64,000 bases of DNA from Gammaproteobacteria bacterium UBA5078 (GTDB lineage: Bacteria > Pseudomonadota > Gammaproteobacteria > Pseudomonadales > Pseudohongiellaceae), in NCBI GenBank assembly GCA_002416505.1, contig DIAM01000013.1, positions 195,814-259,813 of the forward strand, written 5' to 3'. The translations under genes and the position numbers were made by a program. This document shows positions 34,049 through 42,832 of this stretch, piece by piece. How positions within the stretch are numbered: position 1 is the first letter of the stretch; every line of letters starts with the position of its first letter. Below the pieces are notes generated by a model. That model was not told where the DNA came from, ran no database searches, and saw only the letters and a list, made by a program, of their open reading frames with translations.

Positions 34049-34748
34049 TATCCAGCAATTACATTTCTATCAGACCGCCGGGCACCCCTGTAGTTATCTG
34101 CCCGGGCAAGAGGCGCGCACGGTCTTCCTAGACCCAGCCGTGCCCCTGTCCAAAGGAGTCTACAGCGCGCTTGTCACCGTGGGCTTTCGGCGCAGCGGCG
34201 CGCACCTCTATCGCCCCGCTTGCGACACTTGCAGTGCCTGCCTATCTGCACGCATCAAGGTGCGCGAGTTTCAGCACAATAAGCGTTTCAAACGGGTGTG
34301 GCGGCGCAACCAAGACCTGCGCAGTCAGGAAGTGAAACATCACGATTCGCCCGAGTTCTACGCGCTGTACAGCCGTTATATCAACGCACGGCACGTCGAC
34401 GGGGACATGTATCCGCCCTCCTTAGAGCAGTATCAAGCCTTCATCGAAACCAAGACCGAAACCACCCATTTCTACGCCTTCTACGCGGAACGCGCGCTCG
34501 TGGCGCTTAGCGTTGTAGACGAGCTAGACCACGGCCTCTCCGCCATGTACACCTTCTTCGACCCGGATCAGAACCGCCGCTCCTTGGGCAGTTATGTCAT
34601 TCTGTGGCAGGTCGAGAAGGCGCGGCGGCTAAATTTGCCCTATGTCTATCTAGGCTATTGGATTAAGCAATGCGACAAGATGCGCTATAAGACCGATTAC
34701 CGCCCCCTAGAGATTCTCATAGACCATAACTGGGTTTCATTGAACTAA
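34035..34748 (+). CDS. bpt: Aspartate/glutamate leucyltransferase (Bpt, ATE-like)
   Basis: A 237-residue enzyme that transfers Leu to proteins with N-terminal Asp or Glu, again making a ClpS-readable N-degron. The N-terminal domain has the conserved HPCSYLPGQEARTVFLDP and the cysteine cluster RPACDTCSACLSARIKV. The C-terminal GNAT-like part includes HFYAFYAERALVALSVVD, GLSAMYTFFDPDQNRRSLGSY and YLGYWIKQCDKMRYKTDYRP. The most likely start is TTG 34035 with GGAG about ten bases before it, overlapping aat by 14 bases; there is no in-frame ATG nearby. The aat-bpt-infA-clpA order is common in Pseudomonas-like genomes. Confidence 0.95.
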   Translation: MQANDIQQLHFYQTAGHPCSYLPGQEARTVFLDPAVPLSKGVYSALVTVGFRRSGAHLYRPACDTCSACLSARIKVREFQHNKRFKRVWRRNQDLRSQEVKHHDSPEFYALYSRYINARHVDGDMYPPSLEQYQAFIETKTETTHFYAFYAERALVALSVVDELDHGLSAMYTFFDPDQNRRSLGSYVILWQVEKARRLNLPYVYLGYWIKQCDKMRYKTDYRPLEILIDHNWVSLN

Positions 34749-34894
34749 GATCACGCCTCGCGGCGCTGGACAGTAAACTTGCTTAAAAATGAAGGAGTTT
34801 TGCTTATTGGCACTAAATGGGGCAAAATGCGCGCACGTTTTTGTCCGCCCGCGGCCATTTTAGGCCCGCTTACCCCAAACAGGATTGATTGTTA

Positions 34895-35113
34895 ATGGCA
34901 AAAGAAGATCAGATCGAAATGGATGGTGAAGTTGTGGATACCCTTCCCAACACCATGTTTCGCGTGAAGCTAGAGAACGGCCACATCGTGACCGCGCATA
35001 TCTCTGGCAAAATGAGAAAAAACTACATCCGTATTCTGACCGGCGATCAGGTCAAAGTAGAACTTACTCCTTACGACTTGAGCAAAGGCCGCATCACCTA
35101 CCGCGCCCGCTAA
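34895..35113 (+). CDS. infA: Translation initiation factor IF-1
   Basis: A 72-residue OB-fold protein, MAKEDQIEMDGEVVDTLP at the start and KGRITYRAR at the end, which is nearly the invariant bacterial IF-1 sequence. It binds the ribosomal A site during initiation with IF-2 and IF-3. The ATG at 34895 gives the standard 72-residue length; an in-frame TTG two codons upstream is ignored. It is followed by the convergent clpA gene 19 bases later. A 146-base leader separates it from bpt, so it probably has its own promoter. Confidence 0.99.
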   Translation: MAKEDQIEMDGEVVDTLPNTMFRVKLENGHIVTAHISGKMRKNYIRILTGDQVKVELTPYDLSKGRITYRAR

Positions 35114-35132
35114 GCGAAGTAGCGAGAGCCAC

Positions 35133-37427
35133 CTAGCCCTCGCTCTTGCTCAGCTCCTTACCCTCTGCGCTTTTACGGCCCTTGATCTCGAGCTTGACCT
35201 CGTCTTTTTCGATCGACACGACAACCTCGCCTCCATCCGTAAGTTCTCCGAATAGAATAGCCTCTGCCAGCGCCTTCTTCAGCTTGTCTTGAATAAGCCT
35301 TGCCATCGGGCGTGCGCCCATCGTAAGGCTGTAGCCATGCTCAACAAACCAGTCGCGCGCACTGTCATCGACATGCAGGGTGACCTTCTTATCATCTAGC
35401 TGCACCTGCAACTCGACCAAGAACTTATCCACTACCGTGCGAATCGTCTCGGTGCTTAGGGCGCCGAACTGCACGATGGCATCGAGGCGGTTGCGGAACT
35501 CTGGGCTGAAGGTCTTCTTCAGCGCCTCCATGCCGTCGGTGCTGTGATTCTGCAACGTGAAGCCAATAGAGGCGCGGGACATCTCTTGCGCGCCAGCATT
35601 GGTGGTCATTATGAGGATGACATTACGGAAATCCGCCTTGCGCCCGTTATTGTCCGTTAGCGCGCCGTGATCCATGACCTGCAGGAGCAAGTTAAAGACA
35701 TCGGGATGCGCCTTCTCGATCTCGTCCAGCAGCAGGACACAATGCGGCGCCTTGCCAACTGCCTCGGTCAACAGGCCGCCCTGGTCGAAGCCCACATAAC
35801 CGGGCGGAGCGCCGATCAAGCGAGACACCGTGTGGCGTTCCATATACTCGGACATGTCGAAACGAATCAACTCGATGCCGAGTATCTTCGCCAACTGCCG
35901 GCTGACCTCTGTCTTGCCCACACCCGTTGGCCCGGAGAACAGATAGGAGCCGATCGGCTTGTCTGGATGATTCAGGCCCGCGCGTGAGAGTTTGATAGCG
36001 GAGGCCAGATTCTCGATGGCCTCATCCTGCCCGAACACCACCATGCGCAAGTTCTCATCCAAATTCTTGAGGGCTTGCACATCGGAGGTCGACACGTGTT
36101 TCGGCGGAATGCGCGCTATCGCGGCCACCACTCGCTCCATGTCCTGGGCCTGAATCAATTTCTTGCGCTTGCTAGCGGGCTGCAGGCGCTGATAGGCACC
36201 GGCCTCGTCGATCACATCGATGGCCTTGTCCGGCATGAAGCGATCGTTGATATAGCGACCGGCCAACTCCGAGGCGACCCGCAGCGAGTTATCGCTATAG
36301 CGCAGGTCATGATGTTCCTCGAAGCGCGACTTGAGCCCCTTGAGGATGCGATAGGTCGTCTCGACATCCGGCTCATCCACATCGATCTTCTGGAAGCGGC
36401 GCGATAAGGCACGATCTTTCTCGAAAATGCCACGATATTCCTGATATGTCGTGGAACCTACGCAGCGCAGATCTCCCGAGGTCAGGACTGGCTTGAGCAG
36501 ATTAGAGGCGTCCATGACACCGCCCGATGCGGCGCCGGCACCGATGATGGTATGAATTTCGTCGATGAAGAGGATGGCCTTAGGGTTCTTCTTGAGCTCA
36601 CCCAAGAGCGCCTTGAAGCGCTTCTCGAAGTCGCCGCGGTACTTAGTGCCGGCGAGCAAGGAGCCAAGATCGAGGGAATAGATGACATTGCCCTTGAGTA
36701 CATCGGGCACCTGCCCTTCCACGATCATGCGGGCTAAGCCCTCGACCACGGCGGTCTTGCCGACACCAGACTCGCCAACGAGCAGGGGGTTGTTCTTGCG
36801 GCGTCGAGACAGGACTTGAATCAAGCGAGTGACCTCGGCGTCACGCCCGATAAGCGGATCGATCTTGCCGAGTGCGGCCTGCTCATTGAGGTTGCTCGCG
36901 AAACTCTCTAGCGCGCTCGCGGCTCGCTCGATGCCCTCTTCCTCGCCCTCCTGTTGCTGCGGCGAAGGCTCGGCCCCGCCGTCATGCCCTGGCACCTTGG
37001 ACGTGCCATGGGTGATGTAATTGACGACATCGATGCGGGCGACATCTTGCTGGCGCAATAGGAATACCGCCTGGCTCTCTTGTTCGCTGAATATCGCCAC
37101 CAACACATTGGCGCCGGTGACCTCGCGCTTGCCGGAGGACTGCACATGGAACACCGCACGCTGCAGCACTCGCTGGAAGCCCAGGGTCGGCTGAGTCTCA
37201 CGCTCGATCTCGAGCTCCGGAATTAGGGGAGTAGTAGAATCAACGAACTCGAGCAACTCGGCGCGCAGGCGCGCGAGGTCTGCGCCACAGGCATGCAAGA
37301 CGTCCGCGGCGATATCGTTGTCCAGCAGCGCGAGCAGCAGGTGCTCTACCGTCATATATTCGTGTCGCTTCTTCCTGGCTCCGGAAAAGGCGCTGTTCAA
37401 AGTAATTTCTAGATCTTTGCTCAACAT
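35133..37427 (-). CDS. clpA: ATP-dependent Clp protease ATP-binding subunit ClpA
   Basis: A 764-residue AAA+ unfoldase that feeds substrates to ClpP. Domains in order: N-domain with two ClpN repeats (about 1-145), D1 with Walker A GESGVGKTA and LFIDEIHTIIGAG, and D2 with Walker A GPTGVGKTE and LLLDEIEKAHPDVFN. The ClpP-docking loop reads IGF (SIGFTLQN) where Escherichia coli ClpA has IGL; both forms occur in ClpP partners. The ATG at 37427 follows GGAAGG. It is downstream of clpS on the same strand and, with aat and bpt, forms an N-degron cluster. clpP is not in the window. Confidence 0.98.
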   Translation of the reverse strand: MLSKDLEITLNSAFSGARKKRHEYMTVEHLLLALLDNDIAADVLHACGADLARLRAELLEFVDSTTPLIPELEIERETQPTLGFQRVLQRAVFHVQSSGKREVTGANVLVAIFSEQESQAVFLLRQQDVARIDVVNYITHGTSKVPGHDGGAEPSPQQQEGEEEGIERAASALESFASNLNEQAALGKIDPLIGRDAEVTRLIQVLSRRRKNNPLLVGESGVGKTAVVEGLARMIVEGQVPDVLKGNVIYSLDLGSLLAGTKYRGDFEKRFKALLGELKKNPKAILFIDEIHTIIGAGAASGGVMDASNLLKPVLTSGDLRCVGSTTYQEYRGIFEKDRALSRRFQKIDVDEPDVETTYRILKGLKSRFEEHHDLRYSDNSLRVASELAGRYINDRFMPDKAIDVIDEAGAYQRLQPASKRKKLIQAQDMERVVAAIARIPPKHVSTSDVQALKNLDENLRMVVFGQDEAIENLASAIKLSRAGLNHPDKPIGSYLFSGPTGVGKTEVSRQLAKILGIELIRFDMSEYMERHTVSRLIGAPPGYVGFDQGGLLTEAVGKAPHCVLLLDEIEKAHPDVFNLLLQVMDHGALTDNNGRKADFRNVILIMTTNAGAQEMSRASIGFTLQNHSTDGMEALKKTFSPEFRNRLDAIVQFGALSTETIRTVVDKFLVELQVQLDDKKVTLHVDDSARDWFVEHGYSLTMGARPMARLIQDKLKKALAEAILFGELTDGGEVVVSIEKDEVKLEIKGRKSAEGKELSKSEG

Positions 37428-37442
37428 AGGATTGCCTTCCGT

Positions 37443-37829
37443 TTAACTATCTACTTCAACGTTACAAAGAAGCGGTTGCTCGCATTCTTGGGAATAATCG
37501 TTAACTTGCTCGGCCTTGGTCTCCGCGACGTCCTTGGTATAGACCCCGCATACCGCCTTGCCCTCTGTGTGTACCTTTAACATGATCTGCGTTGCTTTCT
37601 CTACATTCAGATTGAAAAAAGAGCATAAGACATCGACTACAAAATCCATGGGCGTGTAATCGTCATTAAAAATCACCACCTTATACATCGGTGGCTTAGC
37701 GAGCTTGGGGCGTACGGACGAGGTGGCAAGCGCCCCATCGCGGCCGTCGTCTGCGCCAGGGTCCCATTGCGCGCTCACTATTGGATGAACACGCTCTGAG
37801 CGCACGCCTGCATTGACTATCTCAATCAT
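37443..37829 (-). CDS. clpS: ClpS adaptor of ClpAP
   Basis: A 128-residue adaptor that binds N-terminal Leu, Phe, Tyr or Trp and passes substrates to ClpA. The N-degron pocket is clear: YKVVIFNDDYTPMDFVVDVL and later MLKVHTEGKAVCGVYTKDVAETKAEQV. The N-terminal extension of about 45 residues before KPPMYKVV is longer than in Escherichia coli (106 residues in total) and is rich in small and charged residues; such flexible extensions engage the ClpA pore. The gene lies 15 bases upstream of clpA and is divergent from cspD. Confidence 0.96.
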   Translation of the reverse strand: MIEIVNAGVRSERVHPIVSAQWDPGADDGRDGALATSSVRPKLAKPPMYKVVIFNDDYTPMDFVVDVLCSFFNLNVEKATQIMLKVHTEGKAVCGVYTKDVAETKAEQVNDYSQECEQPLLCNVEVDS

Positions 37830-38032
37830 CTTGCCTTAATCCTGATTGCTAACTACGAAGATCGAATACGCGGGAACAACGAGACACCCCGCTATTGCAC
37901 CCCATGATACGCCTGATTTATAGAATCGAAAAAATATTTAGCGCCCCACACTATCCGTGTGAACCGTGCAATTGCGGGCACGATACCTGCTTACAGCTTG
38001 TTTTATGGGGGCACACAGGCCCGCTATCAACG

Positions 38033-38061
38033 TTGACAAGTATAAAGCAGTGCGTTATACG
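38033..38061 (+). promoter_or_regulatory. Candidate promoter of cspD
   Basis: A perfect TTGACA (38033-38038) is followed after 17 bases by TATACG (38056-38061), about 66 bases before the cspD ATG. The leader after it is AT-rich. The clpS promoter must lie in the same divergent gap (37830-38126). Confidence 0.6.
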
Positions 38062-38126
38062 AAGTGCTGCAAGTGTTAATCCTAAGTACAAAAAATAACA
38101 ACAACACGTTACACGGGAGTTTTGCC

Positions 38127-38372
38127 ATGAATACTGGGCAAGTGAAGTGGTTCAATAACGCAAAAGGGTTTGGTTTTATTCTTCCTGATAATGGCGGCGA
38201 CGATTTGTTCGCGCACTACTCGGCCATAGGGATGGAGGGCTACAAAACACTAAAGGCAGGGCAGACTGTTTCGTTCGAAACCATTGAAGGTCCCAAGGGC
38301 CTGCATGCTGCCAATATCATACCAATAGGTCTGGAGCAGCCCCCCGGAGCACAGGCAGGTGAAGACAATTGA
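38127..38372 (+). CDS. cspD: Cold-shock domain protein (CspD-like)
   Basis: An 81-residue cold-shock OB-fold protein: GQVKWFNNAKGFGFI carries RNP1 and DDLFAHYSAI carries RNP2. The acidic tail (PPGAQAGEDN) and the divergent clpS neighbour match CspD, which in Escherichia coli binds single-stranded DNA and inhibits replication in stationary phase. I chose ATG at 38127 with GGGAG before it; the longer frame adds a leader without homology. A terminator follows. A generic Csp function cannot be excluded from sequence alone. Confidence 0.93.
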   Translation: MNTGQVKWFNNAKGFGFILPDNGGDDLFAHYSAIGMEGYKTLKAGQTVSFETIEGPKGLHAANIIPIGLEQPPGAQAGEDN

Positions 38373-38406
38373 TGTCCTTACACCTCTAAAACGCTAATTC
38401 CCAAAC

Positions 38407-38439
38407 AGCCCTTCACCATGCCTATGATGAAGGGCTTTT
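38407..38439 (+). terminator. Terminator between cspD and icd
   Basis: AGCCCTTCA (38407-38415) pairs with TGAAGGGCT (38428-38436), with a short inner CAT/ATG pairing, followed by TTT. It ends cspD transcripts and could also act on the convergent icd. Confidence 0.82.
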
Positions 38440-38474
38440 ACAAACCCCTTCCGACGATGCTTTCTGCAGATCGC

Positions 38475-40700
38475 TTACGCGCTTGCCAAAGCCTCGTTTA
38501 GGGTAGCGCTCGGCCGCATTGCGCTGGACGCCTTCGCAAGATCGGGCTGATAGTATCCACCGATATCCATCGGTTCGCCCTGAGAGTCATTCAACTCTTT
38601 TACAATCGTCTCTTCCTTCTGGCTTAGTTCGCCGGCGAGTTTCGCGAAACGCTGCTGCAATTGCGTGTCCTTGCTTTGCGCCGCAAGCGCCTGCGCCCAA
38701 TACATCGCCAGGTAGAAATGACTGCCACGGTTGTCGAGCTTACCCACTTTACGATCGGGTGACTTGTCGTTATCTAGGAACTTGCCAGTCGCCTCATTCA
38801 AGGTCTGTGCAAGCACCAGTGCCTGCGCATTCTTAGTCTTAGTGCCAAGATCCTCGAGCGATACCGCTAGCGCGAGAAACTCACCTAGTGAGTCCCAACG
38901 CAGGTGCCCCTCTTCCACGAATTGTTGAACGTGCTTAGGAGCCGAACCGCCTGCGCCAGTCTCGAACAAACCACCGCCTGCCAACAACGGCACGATGGAC
39001 AACATCTTCGCGCTAGTACCCAGCTCGAGAATTGGGAAAAGATCGGTCAAATAATCGCGCAAAACGTTGCCGGTGACGGAGATCGTGTCCTTGCCGTCCT
39101 TGATACGCTCGAGAGAGAAACGAATCGCCTCGACAGGAGACATGATAAGAATCTCCAGACCATCAGTGTTATGAGCTGGCAGATACTGCTTAACCTTCTT
39201 GATGAGTTCCCGATCATGCGCTCTGTTCTCGTCGAGCCAAAACACCGCTGGTGTAGAGGTGGCGCGTGCGCGTGTCACCGCGAGCTTCACCCAATCTTGA
39301 ATCGGCAGGTCTTTGGTCTGACACATACGCCAGATGTCACCTTGCTCGACACTGTGTTCAAAAATAAGCTTGCCGGACTCGTCGCTTACACGCACTTTGC
39401 CTGCGGCGGGAATCTTGAACGTCTTATCGTGTGAGCCGTACTCTTCTGCCTTCTGCGCCATCAGGCCAACGTTTGCAACGCTGCCCATGGTCGTCACATC
39501 GAATGCGCCGTGTTTCTTACAGAACTCGATGGTCTCTTGGTAGATCCCGGCGTAGCAACGATCTGGAATCATGGCCTTGGTGTCGTGCAATTTGCCATCG
39601 GATCCCCACATCTGCCCAGAGGAGCGAATCGCCGCGGGCATAGACGCATCCACGATGACATCACTTGGCACGTGTAGATTAGTGATGCCCTTATCGGAGT
39701 CGACCATCGCCAGCGCTGGGCGTGTGCTGTAGACCGCCTGAATGTCTGCCTCGATCTGCTCGCGCTGGGCATCGGGAAGACGCTTGATCTTCTCGTAAAC
39801 ATCGCCGAGGCCATTCGCTGGATCCACGCCTAATTCTTTAAACACGGCCGCATATTTTTCGAAGACGTCTTTGTAATACACCGTGACGGCGTGCCCAAAC
39901 ATGATGGGGTCGGACACTTTCATCATGGTCGCTTTCAGGTGCAGGGACAGCAAAACGCCGCTGCTCTTGGCGTCATCGATCTGCTCTGCGAAGAAAGCTC
40001 GCAGTGCCTTAGCGCGCATTACGGAGGCGTCGATCACCTCTCCTTCCAACAGCGCAGTCTTCTCTTTCAATACCGTCGCGACGCCATCGGCGCCGACGAA
40101 CTCGATCTTCACGGCACCGGCCTTTTCGGCCACATAGGATTTCTCGCTCGAGTAGAAATCGCCATCGCTCATGTTTGCCACATGGGATTTTGAATCGCTG
40201 GACCATTTGCCCATGGAGTGCGGATTCTTGCGCGCGTAGGCTTTCACCGGGGCCGCGACGCGGCGGTCGGAGTTGCCCTCACGCAGCACGGGGTTTACCG
40301 CACTGCCTAGCACCTTCGCGTAGCGCGCCTTGACGGCCTTATCTTCATCGCTAGTGGGATCTTCTGGATAATCGGGCAATGCATAGCCATGCTTCTGCAA
40401 TTCTCTGATGGCGGCGTGCAGCTGGGGAATCGAGGCGCTGATATTCGGAAGCTTGATGATATTGGCCTCCGGCGTCTTAGCAAGATCGCCCAATTCGGCC
40501 AAGGCATCCGATTGTTGTTGTTCCGCACTCAGATAATCCGCAAAATTCGCGATTATGCGTCCCGCCAGGGAAATATCCTTAGTTGTTATGCTGATTCCTG
40601 CCGGCTCGGTAAAGGCTTGAATAATCGGGAGCAGTGAATAGGTGGCAAGCGCAGGAGCTTCATCAGTGATGGTATAGATTATCGTTGGAGCATTAGTCAT
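38475..40700 (-). CDS. icd: Monomeric NADP-dependent isocitrate dehydrogenase
   Basis: A 741-residue enzyme of the monomeric (IDH-II) type, which oxidises isocitrate to 2-oxoglutarate in the citric acid cycle. Typical stretches are IIYTITDEAPALATYSLLPI, KLPNISASIPQLHAAIRELQ, LREGNSDRRVAAPVKAYARKNPH and MWGSDGKLHDTKAMIPDRCYAGIYQ. The length fits this class and is nearly twice that of the dimeric enzyme. The gene lies between the convergent cspD and the divergent rluE; in Escherichia coli the icd-rluE adjacency involves the unrelated dimeric enzyme, so the locus is conserved while the enzyme type differs. Confidence 0.97.
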   Translation of the reverse strand: MTNAPTIIYTITDEAPALATYSLLPIIQAFTEPAGISITTKDISLAGRIIANFADYLSAEQQQSDALAELGDLAKTPEANIIKLPNISASIPQLHAAIRELQKHGYALPDYPEDPTSDEDKAVKARYAKVLGSAVNPVLREGNSDRRVAAPVKAYARKNPHSMGKWSSDSKSHVANMSDGDFYSSEKSYVAEKAGAVKIEFVGADGVATVLKEKTALLEGEVIDASVMRAKALRAFFAEQIDDAKSSGVLLSLHLKATMMKVSDPIMFGHAVTVYYKDVFEKYAAVFKELGVDPANGLGDVYEKIKRLPDAQREQIEADIQAVYSTRPALAMVDSDKGITNLHVPSDVIVDASMPAAIRSSGQMWGSDGKLHDTKAMIPDRCYAGIYQETIEFCKKHGAFDVTTMGSVANVGLMAQKAEEYGSHDKTFKIPAAGKVRVSDESGKLIFEHSVEQGDIWRMCQTKDLPIQDWVKLAVTRARATSTPAVFWLDENRAHDRELIKKVKQYLPAHNTDGLEILIMSPVEAIRFSLERIKDGKDTISVTGNVLRDYLTDLFPILELGTSAKMLSIVPLLAGGGLFETGAGGSAPKHVQQFVEEGHLRWDSLGEFLALAVSLEDLGTKTKNAQALVLAQTLNEATGKFLDNDKSPDRKVGKLDNRGSHFYLAMYWAQALAAQSKDTQLQQRFAKLAGELSQKEETIVKELNDSQGEPMDIGGYYQPDLAKASSAMRPSATLNEALASA

Positions 40701-40926
40701 AGTTGTTCCTTGTTTATGTAAACCGGATTCACCTTAGGGTTTTCAGTGGCGGGATAGACTTTTCTGATCTCTACACTGCGGCAGATTCGAGCGATCTGTC
40801 TTGATATTTTGCGGCGCATTATAGCAGTTGAGGCTTTGTTAGAATAGACGCAAACACGACGCGAAAAGCCCGCAAGAGGCGCAATTTCGCTGTTACCACG
40901 ATCTCAAAGGACATTATTAACGCTTT

Positions 40927-41472
40927 ATGGCTAAGCTAATCCTACTCAACAAACCCTACGACATGCTGTCACAGTTTACCGATCAAGGGGATCGCCAAAC
41001 GCTGGCGGCGTGCATCGAGCAGAAGGGCTTCTACCCGGCGGGTCGCCTGGACCGAGACTCGGAGGGGCTTCTACTGCTCACCGACTGCGGCAAACTGCAG
41101 GCGCGCATCAGCGACCCGAAACACAAACTGGGCAAGGTCTATTGGGCCCAGGTAGAGGGCGAGATCAGCGCTGAGGCTCTACAGGAGCTGACCAAGGGCG
41201 TGAAGCTGAAGGATGGCCTTACGCGGCCTGCACAGGCGCGACGCCTAGTCGATGTGGACGTGTGGCCACGCACTCCTCCGATCCGGGAGCGCAAACTGAT
41301 TCCGACGTCTTGGGTGGAACTAACAATATACGAGGGCAAGAATCGGCAAGTTAGGCGGATGACGGCGGCAGTAGGCTACCCAACCCTGCGCCTAATCCGA
41401 GCCAGCATCGGCCCGTGGCAACTAGAGGGCCTGATGCCCGGTGAGTCGCGGATGATTGAGGTCGGTTCTTAA
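40927..41472 (+). CDS. rluE: 23S rRNA pseudouridine synthase RluE
   Basis: A 181-residue RsuA-family pseudouridine synthase without an S4 domain. The catalytic aspartate is D42 in AGRLDRDSEGLLLLT, and the later motifs KVYWAQVEGEIS, PTSWVELTIYEGKNRQVRRMTAAVG and LRLIRASIGPW are standard. RluE modifies U2457 of 23S rRNA in Escherichia coli, and the same icd neighbourhood supports the name. It is divergent from icd. After it comes a 579-base gap with palindromic repeats and the inserted moa genes, before nudJ resumes the conserved order. Confidence 0.94.
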   Translation: MAKLILLNKPYDMLSQFTDQGDRQTLAACIEQKGFYPAGRLDRDSEGLLLLTDCGKLQARISDPKHKLGKVYWAQVEGEISAEALQELTKGVKLKDGLTRPAQARRLVDVDVWPRTPPIRERKLIPTSWVELTIYEGKNRQVRRMTAAVGYPTLRLIRASIGPWQLEGLMPGESRMIEVGS

Positions 41473-41567
41473 ATTGAACATTTGTGTAGTCTGTCAAGGC
41501 GCTTCTGTTGGATTCGGCAATTTGGTTTAGAGGTTGGAGCCCCCTTACGAGGGTAAACGCGCTGCAC

Positions 41568-41655
41568 GGTAGGGGCTGCTGAGAGACGCCGTGAATACAT
41601 CCATGTAGGCTTAGGCGCAGCATCCATGCTGCTTATACTCTCCTCAGCCCCCACC
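41568..41655. repeat. 88-bp imperfect palindromic element with ATCCAT cores
   Basis: The outer arms, 41568-41585 and 41638-41655, are 18 bases each and complementary at 15 positions (GGTAGGGGCTGCTGAGAG against CTCTCCTCAGCCCCCACC). Inside are two tight palindromes, TACATCCATGTA (41596-41607) and GCAGCATCCATGCTGC (41617-41632), each with a CC centre. The design suggests a mobile or dispersed intergenic repeat family. Confidence 0.75.
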
Positions 41656-41852
41656 GCACACCAGTCCTCGATTACAACGCTAATCATTCCGCCGAATCAC
41701 CCGTGGCAAGTTCGGTAATTTGAGTTGTGCCCGAAATTAAGTTAGGAAAAGAACACTAATCTAGGTCGCACCTACAAAGTCAGAGTGGCAATGTGGGGTG
41801 CTTCGATGCAGGACCATGAGCCGCCCGGCCGATGAATTGCTCCTGCATTCTC

Positions 41853-41921
41853 GGCACGCCCGCCATCCATGGCGGTCGGACGCGGCGACTGAGCCCCCAT
41901 GGATGGGTCCACGGCGTGTCC
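41853..41921. repeat. Second palindromic element with ATCCAT/ATGGAT cores
   Basis: GGCACGCC (41853-41860) faces GGCGTGTCC (41913-41921), and CCATCCATGG (41863-41872) faces its complement CCATGGATGG (41897-41906). The left core sits within CCGCCAT-CC-ATGGCGG. It shares the ATCCAT core and nested-palindrome design of the element about 200 bases upstream. Confidence 0.7.
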
Positions 41922-42051
41922 AGCAGCGAAGTACGCCGCAGTGCCACTCGCGCTACGGAGCTCTAAACTAGACAGAACTGAACCGAATCATGACCACAAA
42001 ACCAGAGGGGCAAAGTGAGGCGCTGTCGAAATTAGTAAAAGACGCCACCTT

Positions 42052-42525
42052 TTAAGTGGTTTTTTCCCAGCGAGCTCGAGCCTGTTCGTCGCTGGCGCGG
42101 CTCTCTATCCATTCTGAGGTATCGCCCGCCTGCTGTTTCTTCCAGAACGGCGCCCGGGTTTTTAGGTAGTCCATGATGAATTCGGCCGCCGCGAAGGCGT
42201 CGCCGCGGTGGGTGCTCGCGACGCCCACGAAGACGATCTGATCCCCCGCGTGTAGTTCTCCTACGCGGTGCACGACCTGGCTCGCCAAGACGTCCCAGCG
42301 CTGCTCTGCCTCGGCCACGATGTCCGCAAGCGCCTTCTCCGTCATGCCTGGGTAGTGTTCGAGGAACAGGCTCTTTACCGCCGGCTCGCTGCCCCTGTGC
42401 TCGGGCTCGTAGAACTCTCTGACTAGACCCGTAAAACAGGCGATGCCGCCTGCGTTGTCAGCCTCCTCGCGCAGGGCCGCATAGAGCTGGGCCACGTCGA
42501 AGTCGGCGCTGCGTACGCTGATCAC
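42052..42525 (-). CDS. moaE: Molybdopterin synthase catalytic subunit MoaE
   Basis: A 157-residue subunit that, with MoaD thiocarboxylate, converts cPMP to molybdopterin. Signatures are GGIACFTGLVREF, LFLEHYPGMTEKAL, VVHRVGELHAGDQIVFVGVASTHRGDAFAAAEFIMDYLKTRAPFWKKQ (split by normal variation) and the active-site lysines in FWKKQ. The frame is open far into moaD, so I chose GTG at 42525, three bases beyond the moaD stop. It is the last gene of the moaC-moaD-moaE operon. The moaA and moeA genes are not in the window. Confidence 0.95.
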   Translation of the reverse strand: MISVRSADFDVAQLYAALREEADNAGGIACFTGLVREFYEPEHRGSEPAVKSLFLEHYPGMTEKALADIVAEAEQRWDVLASQVVHRVGELHAGDQIVFVGVASTHRGDAFAAAEFIMDYLKTRAPFWKKQQAGDTSEWIESRASDEQARARWEKTT

Positions 42526-42527
42526 GC

Positions 42528-42782
42528 TCAACCCCCCGTCATCGGAGGGAAGAAGGCGATTTCTTCGCTCCCCTGCAGTGGATGGCTGCGCTCCACTATG
42601 GTCTGATTCACGGCCACCAGCACTCGCGATGGGTCCTCCAGCACCGCCCATTCCCCGGCGCGGCTCTGACTTAGGTGCCGGGCCAGTTGCTCTACACTGC
42701 CTACCTGCTCAGGCAGTGCTAGCTCCTCATTCTGAGCGCCGAGTGTCTCTCGCAGGCTCGCAAAGTACTGTATCTTCACCAT
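42528..42782 (-). CDS. moaD: Molybdopterin synthase sulfur-carrier subunit MoaD
   Basis: An 84-residue ubiquitin-fold protein ending in the required Gly-Gly (FFPPMTGG), which is adenylated and thiocarboxylated to carry sulfur to MoaE. The N-terminus VKIQYFASLRETLG is typical. It lies 50 bases after moaC and directly before moaE. The assignment is firm from the C-terminus and operon. Confidence 0.96.
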   Translation of the reverse strand: MVKIQYFASLRETLGAQNEELALPEQVGSVEQLARHLSQSRAGEWAVLEDPSRVLVAVNQTIVERSHPLQGSEEIAFFPPMTGG

Positions 42783-42832
42783 AAATTAGTCCCCCGATTA
42801 AGCTATCCCTGTAAACCCTGCCCCTGAGGGTC

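Larger units (their letters stand above)
41473..42051. other. 579-base intergenic region with palindromic repeats, no gene seen
   Basis: This gap lies between the convergent rluE and moaE. Open frames in it are short, lack ribosome-binding sites and arise from repeat DNA. It contains two separate palindromic elements listed individually, plus small hairpins such as CCCT/AGGG near 41543. It looks like a site where dispersed intergenic repeats have settled. Confidence 0.6.

Noticed and set aside
41469..41687. Open frames within the palindromic repeats after rluE
   Set aside because: They arise from repeat DNA, have no ribosome-binding site and overlap on both strands.
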